Shown: positions 51,705-61,248, counted from the first letter of the stretch. The stretch: 64,000 nucleotides of DNA from Zoogloeaceae bacterium (GCA_024235675.1 JACKLZ010000001.1:1-64000), one strand, 5' to 3'. Notes: generated from the sequence alone by a model not told the origin. Made by a program: numbers and translations.

Positions 51705-52197
51705 ATTTCATGTCCTTGGCGTTCATCACATCCATCAGCACCTGTGTGCCGGCGGCGATCGCGTCGCGCGCACCCGCCTGTTTTTCAGCTTGCAGCATTT
51801 GCGCATAGACCGTCGAGATGGCCTCGATTGCCGGGCGGCCGGGGCAGCGGCGCACCGAGCTGTAGCCGGTGATGCGTCCGCTGGCGTCTGTATCTGGCGT
51901 GATGTGGGCGAGCACCCAATAGAAGCCGCCGTCCTTGGACAGATTCTTCACGTAGGCGAACACTTCCTTGCCGGCCGCGATGGTGTCCCACACCAGCTTG
52001 AAGGCGGCGCGGGGCATGTCCGGGTGGCGAATGATGTTGTGCTGCACGCCCAGGAGCTCGTCTTCGGTGTAACCGGAGAACTCGACAAAAATCGGATTGC
52101 AGTAGGTGATGATGCCTTTGGGGTTGGTCTTCGAGACGATGAAGTCGTCGTCGCGCATCACGCGTTCGACCTGGGTGGGGGTGATGCCTTTCTTCAT
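51679..52197 (-). CDS. Aer-type PAS sensor protein, CetB-like
   Basis: A 172-residue soluble protein consisting of one PAS domain of the Aer type: SKTNPKGIITYCNPIFVEFSG, then HNIIRHPDMPRAAF and GGFYWVLAHITPD. In Aer this domain binds FAD and reports electron-transport state. A C-terminal helix (about 130-165) may dock on the MCP. GGGAG precedes the ATG at 52197. It overlaps the MCP gene, so the two are surely coexpressed. FAD binding is inferred from family resemblance. Confidence 0.87.
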   Translation of the reverse strand: MKKGITPTQVERVMRDDDFIVSKTNPKGIITYCNPIFVEFSGYTEDELLGVQHNIIRHPDMPRAAFKLVWDTIAAGKEVFAYVKNLSKDGGFYWVLAHITPDTDASGRITGYSSVRRCPGRPAIEAISTVYAQMLQAEKQAGARDAIAAGTQVLMDVMNAKDMKYEELVFAL

Positions 52198-52272
52198 GCG
52201 CTACTCCCGTTGGGCATGCGGGAATTAGCGGCATGGAATGCCGGGGCTTTAGACAAAGGCGCGGCGAATTTT

Positions 52273-52303
52273 GCGTGTGACGCTGCGAGGTGACGTCACA
52301 CGC
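52273..52303. other. Stem-loop at the 3' end of ppk
   Basis: A perfect 10-bp inverted repeat GCGTGTGACG / CGTCACACGC with an 11-base loop lies a few bases after the ppk stop (minus strand). The bases after the stem on the minus strand are AAAATT, not a T-run, so it is at best a weak terminator; it may protect the mRNA 3' end. Confidence 0.5.
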
Positions 52304-52308
52304 GAGAC

Positions 52309-54393
52309 TCAGAGGCTCTGGCGGGGGCCGACCAGCATGTCGAGCAGCGCCAGTTGCGCCGGATGCCGCTCGCCGCGTGGCGTCTTGCGGCGGTAGCCAC
52401 CATCGGGCTGCATTTCCCAGGCGTTGCAGTTGTCGTTGAGATAGACGCGGAAGCCTTCTTTCATGACACGGCGCTTGAGGCGCGGGTCGAGAATCGGGAA
52501 GGCGGTCTCGATGCGGCGGAAGAAGTTGCGATCCATCCAGTCGGCGCTTGAGAGGTACAGCTTGTCTTCGCCGTCGGCATGGAAGCAGAAAATGCGGTGG
52601 TGCTCGAGGAAGCGCCCGATGATCGAACGCACCCGGATGTTCTCGGACAGCCCCGGCACGCCCGGGCGCAGCGCGCAGGGGCCGCGGATGATGAGGTCGA
52701 CCTCGACCCCGGCCTGGGAGGCTTCGTAAAGCGCCATGATGGTTTTTGGCTCGAGCAGGGCGTTCATCTTGGCGGTGACGCGCGCCTTGCGCCCCGCGCG
52801 GGCGATCTCGGTTTCGGCCTGGATGTGCGCGATCACGTTGGCGTGCAGCGCGAACGGCGCTTGCCACAGGTGGGTCAGCGTCGAGGCTTTGCCCAGCCCG
52901 GTGATCTGCTTGAAGAGCGCGGCGACGTCTTCGCCGATGTCGGGGTTGGCAGTGAGCAGGCCGAAGTCGGTGTAGAAGCGCGTGGTGCGCGGGTGGTAGT
53001 TGCCGGTGCCCAGATGAATGTAGCGGCGCAGGCCGTCGGCCTCGCGGCGGATCAGCATGAGCAGCTTGGCGTGGGTCTTGTAGCCGAACACGCCATACAC
53101 CACGTGGGCGCCGACCTCTTCGAGTTGTGCTGCCCAGCCGATGTTGGCCTCTTCGTCGAAGCGCGCCATCAGTTCCACGACGACGGTGACTTCCTTGCCC
53201 TTTTGCGCGGCGCGGATCAGATGCTCCATCAGCACCGAGTCGGTGCCGGTGCGGTACACCGTCATCTTGATGGCGAGCACGCCGGGGTCGTCGGCGGCGG
53301 CCTTGATCAGCTCGATGACCGGTGTGAAGCTCTCGAAGGGGTGGTGGAGCAGGATGTCCTGCTTGCGGATGGCGGCGAAGATGTCAGACGACGAACCGTC
53401 CAGACCGGCGGGCATGGCGGGCTTGAACGGGACGAAGGTGAGGTCGGGGCGGTCGACGCTGTCGGGCAGCTGCATCAGGCGAACGAGGTTGACGATGCCG
53501 GGGGTGCGGTACAAGTCGTTCTCAGACAGCCCGAACTGGGTCAGCAAAAAGGCTTCCATGCCCGGCGAGCAGTTGTCGGCCACCTCGAGGCGGACCGAGT
53601 CGCCAAAGTGGCGTTGCTGCAGTTCGCCCTTGAGCGCGGCGCGCAGGTTGGTGATTTCTTCTTCGTCCACGAACAGGTCGGAGTTTCGGGTCAGTCGGAA
53701 CTGGTAGCAGCCAAGCACCGCCATGCCGGGGAAGAGTTTGTCGACATGCGCGTGAAGGATGGACGACAGAAAGATAAAGCCGTATTCCATGCCCGAGATG
53801 TGCTTGGGCATCTGAATGATGCGCGGCAGGGCGCGCGGCGCCTGGACGATGGCGGTGTTGGTGTCGCGGCCGAAGGCGTCGAGGCCGTCGAGCTCGACGG
53901 CGAAGTTCAGGCTCTTGTTGAGCACCCGCGGGAAGGGGTGGGCCGGATCGAGGCCGATCGGCGTCAGCACCGGCGCGACCTCGCGCTCGAAGTAGTCGGC
54001 GACCCACGTCTGCTGGGCTTCGGTCAGCGCTTCACGCTTGAGCAGGCATATGCCTTCGGCCTCGAGCGAGGGCAGAATCTCTTCGTTGAGCAGGCGGTAC
54101 TGCTCGTCGATGATGTCATTGACCACCACACTCACCCGATCGAGCAATTCGTGCGGCGTCAGTCCGTCCTCGGTGTCGGGCGTGCGCAGGCCCTGGCGGA
54201 TTTTTTCCTTGATGCCGCCGACCCGGATCTCGAAGAATTCGTCCAGATTGCTGGAGACGATGCACAGGAAGCGCAGGCGCTCGAGGAGCGGGACGTTGTG
54301 GTCCGCCGCCTGCGCCAGCACGCGCTGCTGGAACTGCAGCAGGGCCAGTTCGCGGTTGATGAAAGTCACGTGCGGGAGGTCATCGGGATTCAT
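52309..54393 (-). CDS. ppk1: Polyphosphate kinase 1
   Basis: Makes inorganic polyphosphate from ATP, reversibly. It has 694 residues in the usual four-domain plan: an N-terminal helical domain (FINRELALLQFQQRVL), a head domain, and two phospholipase-D-like domains. The phosphorylated histidine lies in FGYKTHAKLLML; the second conserved histidine region is in HHRIFCFHAD. It is divergent from ppx, close to pstSCAB, so phosphate uptake, storage and release are grouped. Confidence 0.96.
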   Translation of the reverse strand: MNPDDLPHVTFINRELALLQFQQRVLAQAADHNVPLLERLRFLCIVSSNLDEFFEIRVGGIKEKIRQGLRTPDTEDGLTPHELLDRVSVVVNDIIDEQYRLLNEEILPSLEAEGICLLKREALTEAQQTWVADYFEREVAPVLTPIGLDPAHPFPRVLNKSLNFAVELDGLDAFGRDTNTAIVQAPRALPRIIQMPKHISGMEYGFIFLSSILHAHVDKLFPGMAVLGCYQFRLTRNSDLFVDEEEITNLRAALKGELQQRHFGDSVRLEVADNCSPGMEAFLLTQFGLSENDLYRTPGIVNLVRLMQLPDSVDRPDLTFVPFKPAMPAGLDGSSSDIFAAIRKQDILLHHPFESFTPVIELIKAAADDPGVLAIKMTVYRTGTDSVLMEHLIRAAQKGKEVTVVVELMARFDEEANIGWAAQLEEVGAHVVYGVFGYKTHAKLLMLIRREADGLRRYIHLGTGNYHPRTTRFYTDFGLLTANPDIGEDVAALFKQITGLGKASTLTHLWQAPFALHANVIAHIQAETEIARAGRKARVTAKMNALLEPKTIMALYEASQAGVEVDLIIRGPCALRPGVPGLSENIRVRSIIGRFLEHHRIFCFHADGEDKLYLSSADWMDRNFFRRIETAFPILDPRLKRRVMKEGFRVYLNDNCNAWEMQPDGGYRRKTPRGERHPAQLALLDMLVGPRQSL

Positions 54394-54564
54394 GAGTGAT
54401 CGTGCCGTGTTGAAACAAGGTAGGTGCGAGAGTCTTTGACATTCATATTACATCGCGATGACAAAAGGCGAGCCGGGTGGATTGGGTCGCGGCCCGGTCG
54501 CGCGACGATGCTAGAATCCGGGGCGTCTGCCTATGCCTTGTGCTGGGCGCTGTCCGGCCACACC

Positions 54565-56067
54565 ATGACTAACGATTTGATTGCCGCAATCGATCTGGGT
54601 TCCAACAGCTTTCGCCTTCAGGTCGGGCGCATCGTTGGGGGGCAGATCTATCCGCTCGATGGGCTCAAGGAGCCAGTACGGCTGGCTGCCGGGCTGTCGT
54701 CTGAGAAATACCTCGATACGGCGGCGCAAACGCGCGGCACCATGGCGCTGAGCCGCTTTCGCGAGCGACTGGCCGGGTTCAATCCGGACCAGGTGAGGGC
54801 GGTGGCTACCAACACCTTGCGTGTGGCCAAGAATGCGCCGGAGTTTCTGATTCGCGCCGAGGCCGCGCTGGGTTTTCCGATCGAGGTCATCGCGGGCCGT
54901 GAAGAAGCGCGTCTGATCTATATCGGCGTGGCCCACTCGCTGGCCGATCCGCAGCGCCAGCAACTGGTGGTCGATATTGGCGGGGGCTCAACGGAGTTCG
55001 TCATCGGCCGGGCGTTCGAGCCGCTGGAACTCGAGTCCTTGTACATGGGCTGTGTCAGTTTCAGCCTGCGCTATTTCCCCAATGGCAAACTCGATCGACG
55101 TGGTTTTCAGGAGGCCGATCTGACCGCTCAGCGCGAGTTGCAGACCATTGTCACGCGGTTTGCAGAAGTGGGTTGGGAACTGGCGGTGGGCTCCAGCGGC
55201 ACTGCCAAGTCGCTCAGCGACATCTTGCGCGGCAACGGCTACACCGACGGGCGCATAACCTTGTCGGGGCTGGAGAAGCTGCGCACGGCGCTGATCAAGG
55301 CGGGCAGTCTCGATGCCTTGTCGCTGTCCGGTATCAAGGCGGATCGGCTGCCTGTGTTGCCCGGCGGCCTGGCCATCATGATTGCCGTATTGAAAGCATT
55401 TGGCCTGAAAGAAATGGTTTTCTCCGAGGGCGCATTGCGCCTGGGCGTGCTCTACGACCTGCTGGGCCGCTACCATCATCACGACCTGCGCGACGCGACC
55501 GTCGAGGCCTTCGCCGTCCGGTATCGCGTGGGCCGGCCGCAGGCGGAGCGGGTTGCCGATACCGCGAGTTTTCTGTTTGCCCAACTCGATCCTTCGGCTG
55601 AGTGCGAGGGCAATCTCGATATGCGTTATCTCAAGTGGGCCGCCTTACTGCACGAAGTGGGCATTTCGGTCGCCCATTCGAGCTATCACAAGCACAGCGC
55701 CTATATTCTGGGCAACGCCGACATGCCGGGGTTTTCGCGCATGGACCAGGGGCGGCTGGCACGGCTCGTCCTGGCGCATCGTGGCAAGCTCGCGCGCATC
55801 GCGAGCCTCGACCCGGCCAGCAGCGACTGGTTGCTGATTGCCTGCCTGCGCCTGGCGGTCGTCTTTCATCGCGCGCGGGACAATCGCGGGCGCCCGCCGG
55901 TCGGTATCGAGCGAAAGGGCAGTGGCTTTGCGCTGGTGGCCGATAAGGCCTGGCTGGATGCCTTGCCGCTGACGGCCGCCACATTGGCCGATGAAGTGGC
56001 GCAATGGTCCGCCCTGGGGCATCCGCTGTCGGTCTCAACGCGCTCCGGTTTCGCCTTGACGGTTTGA
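54565..56067 (+). CDS. ppx: Exopolyphosphatase
   Basis: Releases phosphate from the ends of polyphosphate; some members also hydrolyse pppGpp. It has 500 residues from the ATG at 54565 (MTNDLIAAIDLGSNSFRL). The actin-like ATPase-fold motifs are AIDLGSNSFRLQVGR and VDIGGGSTEFVIG. A C-terminal HD-like helical domain follows (ALLHEVGISVAHSSYHKHS). Earlier in-frame starts add unrelated residues. The mlaE-like gene starts 8 bases after its stop. Confidence 0.95.
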   Translation: MTNDLIAAIDLGSNSFRLQVGRIVGGQIYPLDGLKEPVRLAAGLSSEKYLDTAAQTRGTMALSRFRERLAGFNPDQVRAVATNTLRVAKNAPEFLIRAEAALGFPIEVIAGREEARLIYIGVAHSLADPQRQQLVVDIGGGSTEFVIGRAFEPLELESLYMGCVSFSLRYFPNGKLDRRGFQEADLTAQRELQTIVTRFAEVGWELAVGSSGTAKSLSDILRGNGYTDGRITLSGLEKLRTALIKAGSLDALSLSGIKADRLPVLPGGLAIMIAVLKAFGLKEMVFSEGALRLGVLYDLLGRYHHHDLRDATVEAFAVRYRVGRPQAERVADTASFLFAQLDPSAECEGNLDMRYLKWAALLHEVGISVAHSSYHKHSAYILGNADMPGFSRMDQGRLARLVLAHRGKLARIASLDPASSDWLLIACLRLAVVFHRARDNRGRPPVGIERKGSGFALVADKAWLDALPLTAATLADEVAQWSALGHPLSVSTRSGFALTV

Positions 56068-56075
56068 CCACCCCC

Positions 56076-57188
56076 ATGGCCGACGCCCTCCGCACGCCGG
56101 AACTCCATTTGAGCGAGGGTTGCCTGAGTCCGGCAGGGGATTGGACATTGCTGGCGCTGGGCCCGCACGCGAATCGCTTGCGCAAAGAGCTCGCTGCGGC
56201 CAAGGCCATACGTTGGGACTTGTCCGCGCTGACCCGGCTGGACAGTTTCGGTGCGCTGCTGCTGTGGCGCGCCTGGGGCGGCCGCCTTCCCGCCGGCACG
56301 GTGCTGCCCGACGGGTTTGCGACACAGTTTGAGCGCTTTGTGGCGATGGATGAGGCGCCGGTGCCGCACCCGCCCCGTTTTGTGTTCACCGATCTGTTGG
56401 CCGGCCTTGGCGCTGCGGTGCTGGGGCTGTTTGCGCATTTGGGGGATTTCCTCGCGCTGATCGGCCGCCTGGCGCTCGATAGCCTGCATTTGCTGGGGCG
56501 GCCGCGCAATTGGCCACTCAAAGAGTTTTCGGCCAATCTGTACAAGGTGGGCGTCAAGGCCATGCCGGTGAGTGCGCTGGTGGGCTTTCTGATCGGCGTG
56601 GTGCTGTCGTACTTGTCCGCCTTGCAGCTCAAGGCCTTTGGCGCGGACATCTTCATCGTCAACATTCTGGGCCTGGGCATCATTCGCGAGCTGGGCCCGG
56701 TGCTGGTCTCGGTGCTGGTGGCCGGGCGTTCCGGCTCGGCCATGACGGCGCAGCTTGGCGTGATGCGTGTGACCGAAGAAGTCGATGCGCTGACCGTCAT
56801 GGGCATTTCCAACTACATCCGACTGGTGCTGCCCAAGGTCATGGCGCTGTCAGTGGCCATGCCGTTGCTGGTGTTGTGGACCTCGACGGTGGCGCTGGTT
56901 GGCGGCATGGTGTCGGCTGAACTGCAACTGGGGCTGAGCTACGGATTCTTTCTTGAAACCCTGCCCAAGGTGGTGCCGGTCGCGAACCTGTTTATCGCGC
57001 TGGGCAAAGGGGCGGTGTTTGGTGTGCTGATTGCCCTGGTGGCCTGCCACTTCGGCCTGCGGGTCAAACCCAATACCGAGAGTTTGAGCGCCAACACCAC
57101 CGCCTCGGTGGTGACGTCAATCACGCTGGTGATTCTGGTCGATGCGGTATTTGCCATCGCCACACGTTCGATCGGGGTGCCGCTATGA
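56076..57188 (+). CDS. mlaE: MlaE-family lipid ABC permease with N-terminal STAS domain
   Basis: A 370-residue inner-membrane permease. Residues 1 to about 95 form a STAS (MlaB-like) domain: WDLSALTRLDSFGALLLWRAW. From about 105 onward is an MlaE permease with hydrophobic helices and the signature RELGPVLVSVLVAGRSGSAM, then AQLGVMRVTEEVDAL. In E. coli MlaB is a separate protein, so this is the fused form. It starts an operon with mlaF, mlaD and a lipoprotein gene. Such systems move phospholipids between the membranes. Confidence 0.9.
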   Translation: MADALRTPELHLSEGCLSPAGDWTLLALGPHANRLRKELAAAKAIRWDLSALTRLDSFGALLLWRAWGGRLPAGTVLPDGFATQFERFVAMDEAPVPHPPRFVFTDLLAGLGAAVLGLFAHLGDFLALIGRLALDSLHLLGRPRNWPLKEFSANLYKVGVKAMPVSALVGFLIGVVLSYLSALQLKAFGADIFIVNILGLGIIRELGPVLVSVLVAGRSGSAMTAQLGVMRVTEEVDALTVMGISNYIRLVLPKVMALSVAMPLLVLWTSTVALVGGMVSAELQLGLSYGFFLETLPKVVPVANLFIALGKGAVFGVLIALVACHFGLRVKPNTESLSANTTASVVTSITLVILVDAVFAIATRSIGVPL

Positions 57189-57958
57189 GTACGCCGGTGC
57201 TCAGTCTGCGGGGTGTCAGCACGCGCTTCGGCAGCAACTGGGTGCACAAGGGTGTGGATCTCGACATCCCGCCGGGCGAGGTGGTGTCGCTGGTGGGCGG
57301 CTCGGGCAGTGGCAAGACCACGCTGCTTCGGCAAATGGTGGGTTTGCTGACGCCGACCGAGGGCGAGGTGCGGGTCTTTGACGAGCCCTTGTTCGCGGGG
57401 ACTCGCGAGGATCAGCGTCGGCGCCGACGACGCTTCGCCATGTGTTTTCAGGGCGGCGCGCTGTTCTCGGCATTTACGGTCTACGAGAATATTGCGTTCC
57501 CGCTGCGTGAGGCGGGCATCGCGACCGAGGAAGAAATCCGCGAGCTCGTCGCGCTCAAGCTAACGATGGTCGAGCTGATGCCCAGCCATGCGGCGCTGAT
57601 GCCGGCGGAGCTGTCGGGCGGCATGATCAAACGCGTGGCGCTGGCCCGTGCGCTGGCGCTGGAGCCCGAATTGCTGTTGCTCGACGAGCCGACGGCCGGT
57701 CTGGACCCGACGCGCAGTGCGTCATTCGTGGCGCTGATCCGCGATCTGCAGCAGCAATTGGGCTTGACGGTGGTGCTGGTGACGCACGATCTGGATACGC
57801 TGGCGGCATTGTCGTCGAAAGTGGCGGTGCTGGCCGAGCGCCGTATTCTGGCTTTCGATACGCTGGAAGCGGTGATGCAGATCGATCATCCTTTCATTCA
57901 GGAATTTTTCCTCAGCGAGCGCAGCTCACGTGCGCTGGCTCGGGCGCAGGGAGCGTAA
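57185..57958 (+). CDS. mlaF: MlaF-family ABC ATP-binding protein
   Basis: The ATPase subunit of the lipid transporter, 257 residues. Walker A is GGSGSGKTT, the signature is LSGGMIKR, and Walker B is LLLLDEPTAGLDP, with VTHD after it. The LSGGM variant and the Met-rich loop are typical of MCE-associated ATPases. It overlaps the mlaE stop by 4 bases (ATGA) and lies 3 bases before mlaD. Confidence 0.92.
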   Translation: MSTPVLSLRGVSTRFGSNWVHKGVDLDIPPGEVVSLVGGSGSGKTTLLRQMVGLLTPTEGEVRVFDEPLFAGTREDQRRRRRRFAMCFQGGALFSAFTVYENIAFPLREAGIATEEEIRELVALKLTMVELMPSHAALMPAELSGGMIKRVALARALALEPELLLLDEPTAGLDPTRSASFVALIRDLQQQLGLTVVLVTHDLDTLAALSSKVAVLAERRILAFDTLEAVMQIDHPFIQEFFLSERSSRALARAQGA

Positions 57959-57961
57959 TCC

Positions 57962-58909
57962 ATGGAAAATCGGGCGCATGCCATTCTGGCCGGCCTGTTT
58001 GTGCTGCTGCTGGGTGCGGCTACGGTCTCGGGGGTGTGGTGGTTCTCCGGAGAGCGCGAGGCCACGCGGACGCTGGTGCTGGTCAGTCGCGGCAGCATCA
58101 CCGGCCTCAACTTGCAGGCGGCGGTGCGTTACCGCGGCATCTCGGCGGGGCGGGTGGAGTCGATTTCCATCGACCAGGCCGATCCGCAAAACATTCTGGT
58201 GCGAGTCAGTCTGCGAACCGATCTGCCGGTCACTCAGGGCACCAAGGCCTCGCTGGGCTATCAGGGCGTGACCGGGCTGGCCTATATTCAACTCGACGAC
58301 AAGGGCACAGACCCGACACCGTTGGTGGGCGAGAACGGTCAGCCGCCGCGCATTGCGATGTCATCGGGTTTGCTCGACGAGTTGTCCACGGTCGCCATGC
58401 AGGCGCTCGATCAGTTCCGCAAGATCGCTGCGCAAGTCGAGCGCGTGTTCGACGACAAGTCGGTGGCGCGGGTGGAGGCGATCATGACCCGCCTTGAATC
58501 GGCGGTCAAGGGCATGGACGAGACCTTTGCCACCGCACCCGAGGTGCTGGCCGAGGCGCGTCGTTTTCTGACACCGGAGAATCGGCAGCACCTGACGCGC
58601 AGTCTCGCCAACCTTTCCAGCGCTTCCGAGCAGGCCGGGCCGACGCTGGTGGAGTTGCGTGGGCTGCTGCTCAAGCTGCAGGATGTGAGCGAGCATATCG
58701 ATCAGACTGCGGTTGCCACGGGGGATGGCTTGCTTAATGGCACCTTGCCGCGTTTGAACGGGTTGATGAAGGAGCTGACGGTCACCTCGCAGCGCCTGAC
58801 CCGCCTGATTGAAGAGGTCGACGCTTCGCCGCAAATGTTGCTGCTTGGCCGAGGCGAGCAGGCACCGGGGCCGGGTGAGCAGGGCTTTGCCGTTCCGGCT
58901 GTGCGCTGA
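57962..58909 (+). CDS. mlaD: MCE-domain (MlaD-like) lipid transport protein
   Basis: A 315-residue protein with one N-terminal membrane helix (about 8-26) and a single MCE domain (about 38-120; GSITGLNLQAAVRYRGISAG, and GVTGLAYIQL), then about 180 residues of long helices. MCE proteins form hexameric rings that carry lipids through the periplasm. The long helical tail is more like PqiB/YebT-associated or mycobacterial Mce proteins than E. coli MlaD (183 residues). It ends in a Gly/Pro-rich segment. Confidence 0.88.
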   Translation: MENRAHAILAGLFVLLLGAATVSGVWWFSGEREATRTLVLVSRGSITGLNLQAAVRYRGISAGRVESISIDQADPQNILVRVSLRTDLPVTQGTKASLGYQGVTGLAYIQLDDKGTDPTPLVGENGQPPRIAMSSGLLDELSTVAMQALDQFRKIAAQVERVFDDKSVARVEAIMTRLESAVKGMDETFATAPEVLAEARRFLTPENRQHLTRSLANLSSASEQAGPTLVELRGLLLKLQDVSEHIDQTAVATGDGLLNGTLPRLNGLMKELTVTSQRLTRLIEEVDASPQMLLLGRGEQAPGPGEQGFAVPAVR

Positions 58910-58927
58910 CACACAGGAGACGCACGA

Positions 58928-59548
58928 ATGACACGATACAAAGCGCTGGCCGCAGCCTTGTTGTTGGCCGGTTTGAACGGATGCACCAGTTTCAGCGCCA
59001 TTCCTGAATCCTTCAGCATTTACGACATCGGCCCCCAGGGGAACTCACCGGTGCCCGTTTCGGTACCGCTGGTGGGCATCGACGTGGTTGCGCCATCGTG
59101 GCTGTCTTCGTCGGCCATGCAGTACCGGTTGGTGCCGCAGCATCCACTGGAGCGTCGCGCTTATACCAATAGCCGGTGGGCCGGAATGCCGTCGGAGATG
59201 GTGCGAATTGTGGTCGGGCGCGTGATTGAAGCGCAACCGGCCACCAATGGCTCCGGCTGCCGTCTTCGGGTCGATGTGGACGAGTTCATCCAGCGTTTTG
59301 ACACGGTCGACACCAGCGTGGGTTTGATTGAATTGCGCGCGAGCCTGCTGGCGCCACGTACCGATGCGGTGATGGCCACCAAGGCGTTCGCGGTCGAAGT
59401 GCCGACACCGACGGCCGATGCGGCCGGTGGCGTGATCGCGATGCGAGCCGGCGTCAATCAGCTCGCGATTGACGCCGGGCGCTGGCTCGCCGCGCTTGAG
59501 CCCGCAACGAGCGGAGCAGATTCTTTCCGGACGCGTTGCTCGCGCTAG
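58928..59548 (+). CDS. ABC-transport auxiliary lipoprotein (PqiC-like)
   Basis: A 206-residue lipoprotein: signal MTRYKALAAALLLAGLNGC with the lipobox ending in Cys19, then a small alpha/beta domain of the ABC_trans_aux (PqiC) type, including YDIGPQGNSPVPV near residue 32 and AYTNSRWAGMPSEMV. PqiC-like proteins sit in the outer membrane and receive lipids from MCE complexes. It is the last gene of the mlaEFD-like operon; there is no mlaC here, so this protein may take that end-point role. Confidence 0.82.
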   Translation: MTRYKALAAALLLAGLNGCTSFSAIPESFSIYDIGPQGNSPVPVSVPLVGIDVVAPSWLSSSAMQYRLVPQHPLERRAYTNSRWAGMPSEMVRIVVGRVIEAQPATNGSGCRLRVDVDEFIQRFDTVDTSVGLIELRASLLAPRTDAVMATKAFAVEVPTPTADAAGGVIAMRAGVNQLAIDAGRWLAALEPATSGADSFRTRCSR

Positions 59549-59598
59549 CCGGAGTCTTTCAATCGTCGTTTCAATCTGACTGCCTGTGGGAGTGACGC

Positions 59599-61248
59599 AT
59601 GACCCTGACATCCAGCCCTTACGCGGAAGGCCTCGATCGATGTGAGGCCAACTATGTGGCGCTGTCGCCGCTGAGTTTTCTGGTGCGCAGTGCGGCGGTG
59701 TACCCCGACCGTCTCGCGATCATTCACGGCGCGCGTCGCTACACCTGGCGCGAGATGTATACCCGCAGCCGACGCCTCGCCTCGGCGCTCAAGGCGCGCG
59801 GTGTGGGCCGTGGCGATACTGTTGCGGTCGTGCTCAACAACACGCCGGAAATGCTCGAAGCACACTTTGGCGTACCGGCCATCGGTGCGGTGCTCAACAC
59901 CATCAATACCCGGCTCGATGCCGATGTGACCGCCTTTATCTTTGGTCATGGTGAAGCCAAGGTCCTGCTCACGGATCGGGAGTATTCACAGGTAGTGCGG
60001 GAGGCGCTGCGGCGCGCCAACCGGCAGGACCTGCTGGTGGTTGATGTCGATGACCCCGAATTCACCGGCCCCGGCGAATGCGTCGGCGAGCTCGACTACG
60101 AGGCGCTGCTGGCCGAAGGCGATCCGGGCTTCGTGTTCGAGATGCCCCCCGACGAATGGGATGCCATCTCGCTGAATTACACCTCGGGCACCACGGGCAA
60201 TCCGAAAGGCGTGGTCTACCACCACCGCGGCGCCTACCTCAACGCGCTGTCCAACATCGTCTCCTGGGGCATGGCGCCCCATGCGGTGTATTTGTGGACG
60301 CTGCCGATGTTCCACTGCAATGGCTGGTGCTTCCCGTGGACCATGGCGGCCAACGCGGGTGTGAACGTGTGTCTGCGCCGGGTCGATCCGGCCCTGATTT
60401 TCGATGCGATCCGCGCGCACGGCGTCACCCACTACTGCGGCGCGCCGATTGTGCATTCGATGCTGGCCAACGCGCCGGCCGCGATGCGCGAAGGCATCCA
60501 TCACAAGCTCAATGGACTGGTGGCCGCCGCGCCGCCGCCGGCCTCGGTGATCGAAGGCATGGCAAAGATCGGCGTCGAGCTGACGCATGTGTATGGGCTG
60601 ACCGAAACCTACGGCCCGGCAGCGGTGTGCGCCAAGCACGATGAATGGGCCGATCTTCCGCTGGCCGAGCAGGTGCGGCTCAATGGCCGGCAAGGGGTGA
60701 CCTATCACGTGCAGGAAGGCATCACGGTGATGAACCCGGAAACCATGCAGCCCGTGCCGCGCGACGGCGAAACCATGGGCGAGATCATGTTCCGTGGCAA
60801 CCTGGTCATGAAGGGTTACCTCAAGAATCCGCAGGCGACGCGCGAGGCCTTGAGCGGTGGCTGGTTTCACAGCGGCGATCTGGGCGTGCTGCAGAGCGAT
60901 GGCTACGTGAAAATCAAGGATCGATCAAAGGACATCATCATCTCCGGCGGTGAGAACATCTCCTCCATCGAGGTCGAAGATGCGCTGTACAAGCATCCGG
61001 CGGTGATGGCGGTCGCCGTGGTGGCCGCGCCGGATGACAAGTGGGGTGAAGTGCCTGCGGCGTTCATCGAGTTGCGCGAAGGCGCCAGCGTCACCGAAGC
61101 CGAGCTTGTGGCGCATTGCCGCGAGCATCTGGCCAGCTACAAGTTGCCGAAGAAGATCCTCTTCAGCGAGTTGCCGAAAACCTCGACCGGCAAGATTCAG
61201 AAGTTCGTACTGCGCGAACGCATGCGATCGACCGACGCGATCGATTGA
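59599..61248 (+). CDS. AMP-dependent acyl-CoA synthetase
   Basis: A 549-residue enzyme that activates a carboxylic acid, probably a medium- or long-chain fatty acid, to acyl-CoA via an acyl-adenylate. The AMP-binding signature is LNYTSGTTGNPKGVVYHH; YGLTETYGP and the hinge region FHSGDLGVLQSDGYVKIKDR follow; the catalytic lysine is in PKTSTGKIQK near the C-terminus. It resembles AlkK-type enzymes. A TetR-type operator-like repeat begins 2 bases after the stop, before the enoyl-CoA hydratase. The exact chain length preference is unknown. Confidence 0.88.
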   Translation: MTLTSSPYAEGLDRCEANYVALSPLSFLVRSAAVYPDRLAIIHGARRYTWREMYTRSRRLASALKARGVGRGDTVAVVLNNTPEMLEAHFGVPAIGAVLNTINTRLDADVTAFIFGHGEAKVLLTDREYSQVVREALRRANRQDLLVVDVDDPEFTGPGECVGELDYEALLAEGDPGFVFEMPPDEWDAISLNYTSGTTGNPKGVVYHHRGAYLNALSNIVSWGMAPHAVYLWTLPMFHCNGWCFPWTMAANAGVNVCLRRVDPALIFDAIRAHGVTHYCGAPIVHSMLANAPAAMREGIHHKLNGLVAAAPPPASVIEGMAKIGVELTHVYGLTETYGPAAVCAKHDEWADLPLAEQVRLNGRQGVTYHVQEGITVMNPETMQPVPRDGETMGEIMFRGNLVMKGYLKNPQATREALSGGWFHSGDLGVLQSDGYVKIKDRSKDIIISGGENISSIEVEDALYKHPAVMAVAVVAAPDDKWGEVPAAFIELREGASVTEAELVAHCREHLASYKLPKKILFSELPKTSTGKIQKFVLRERMRSTDAID

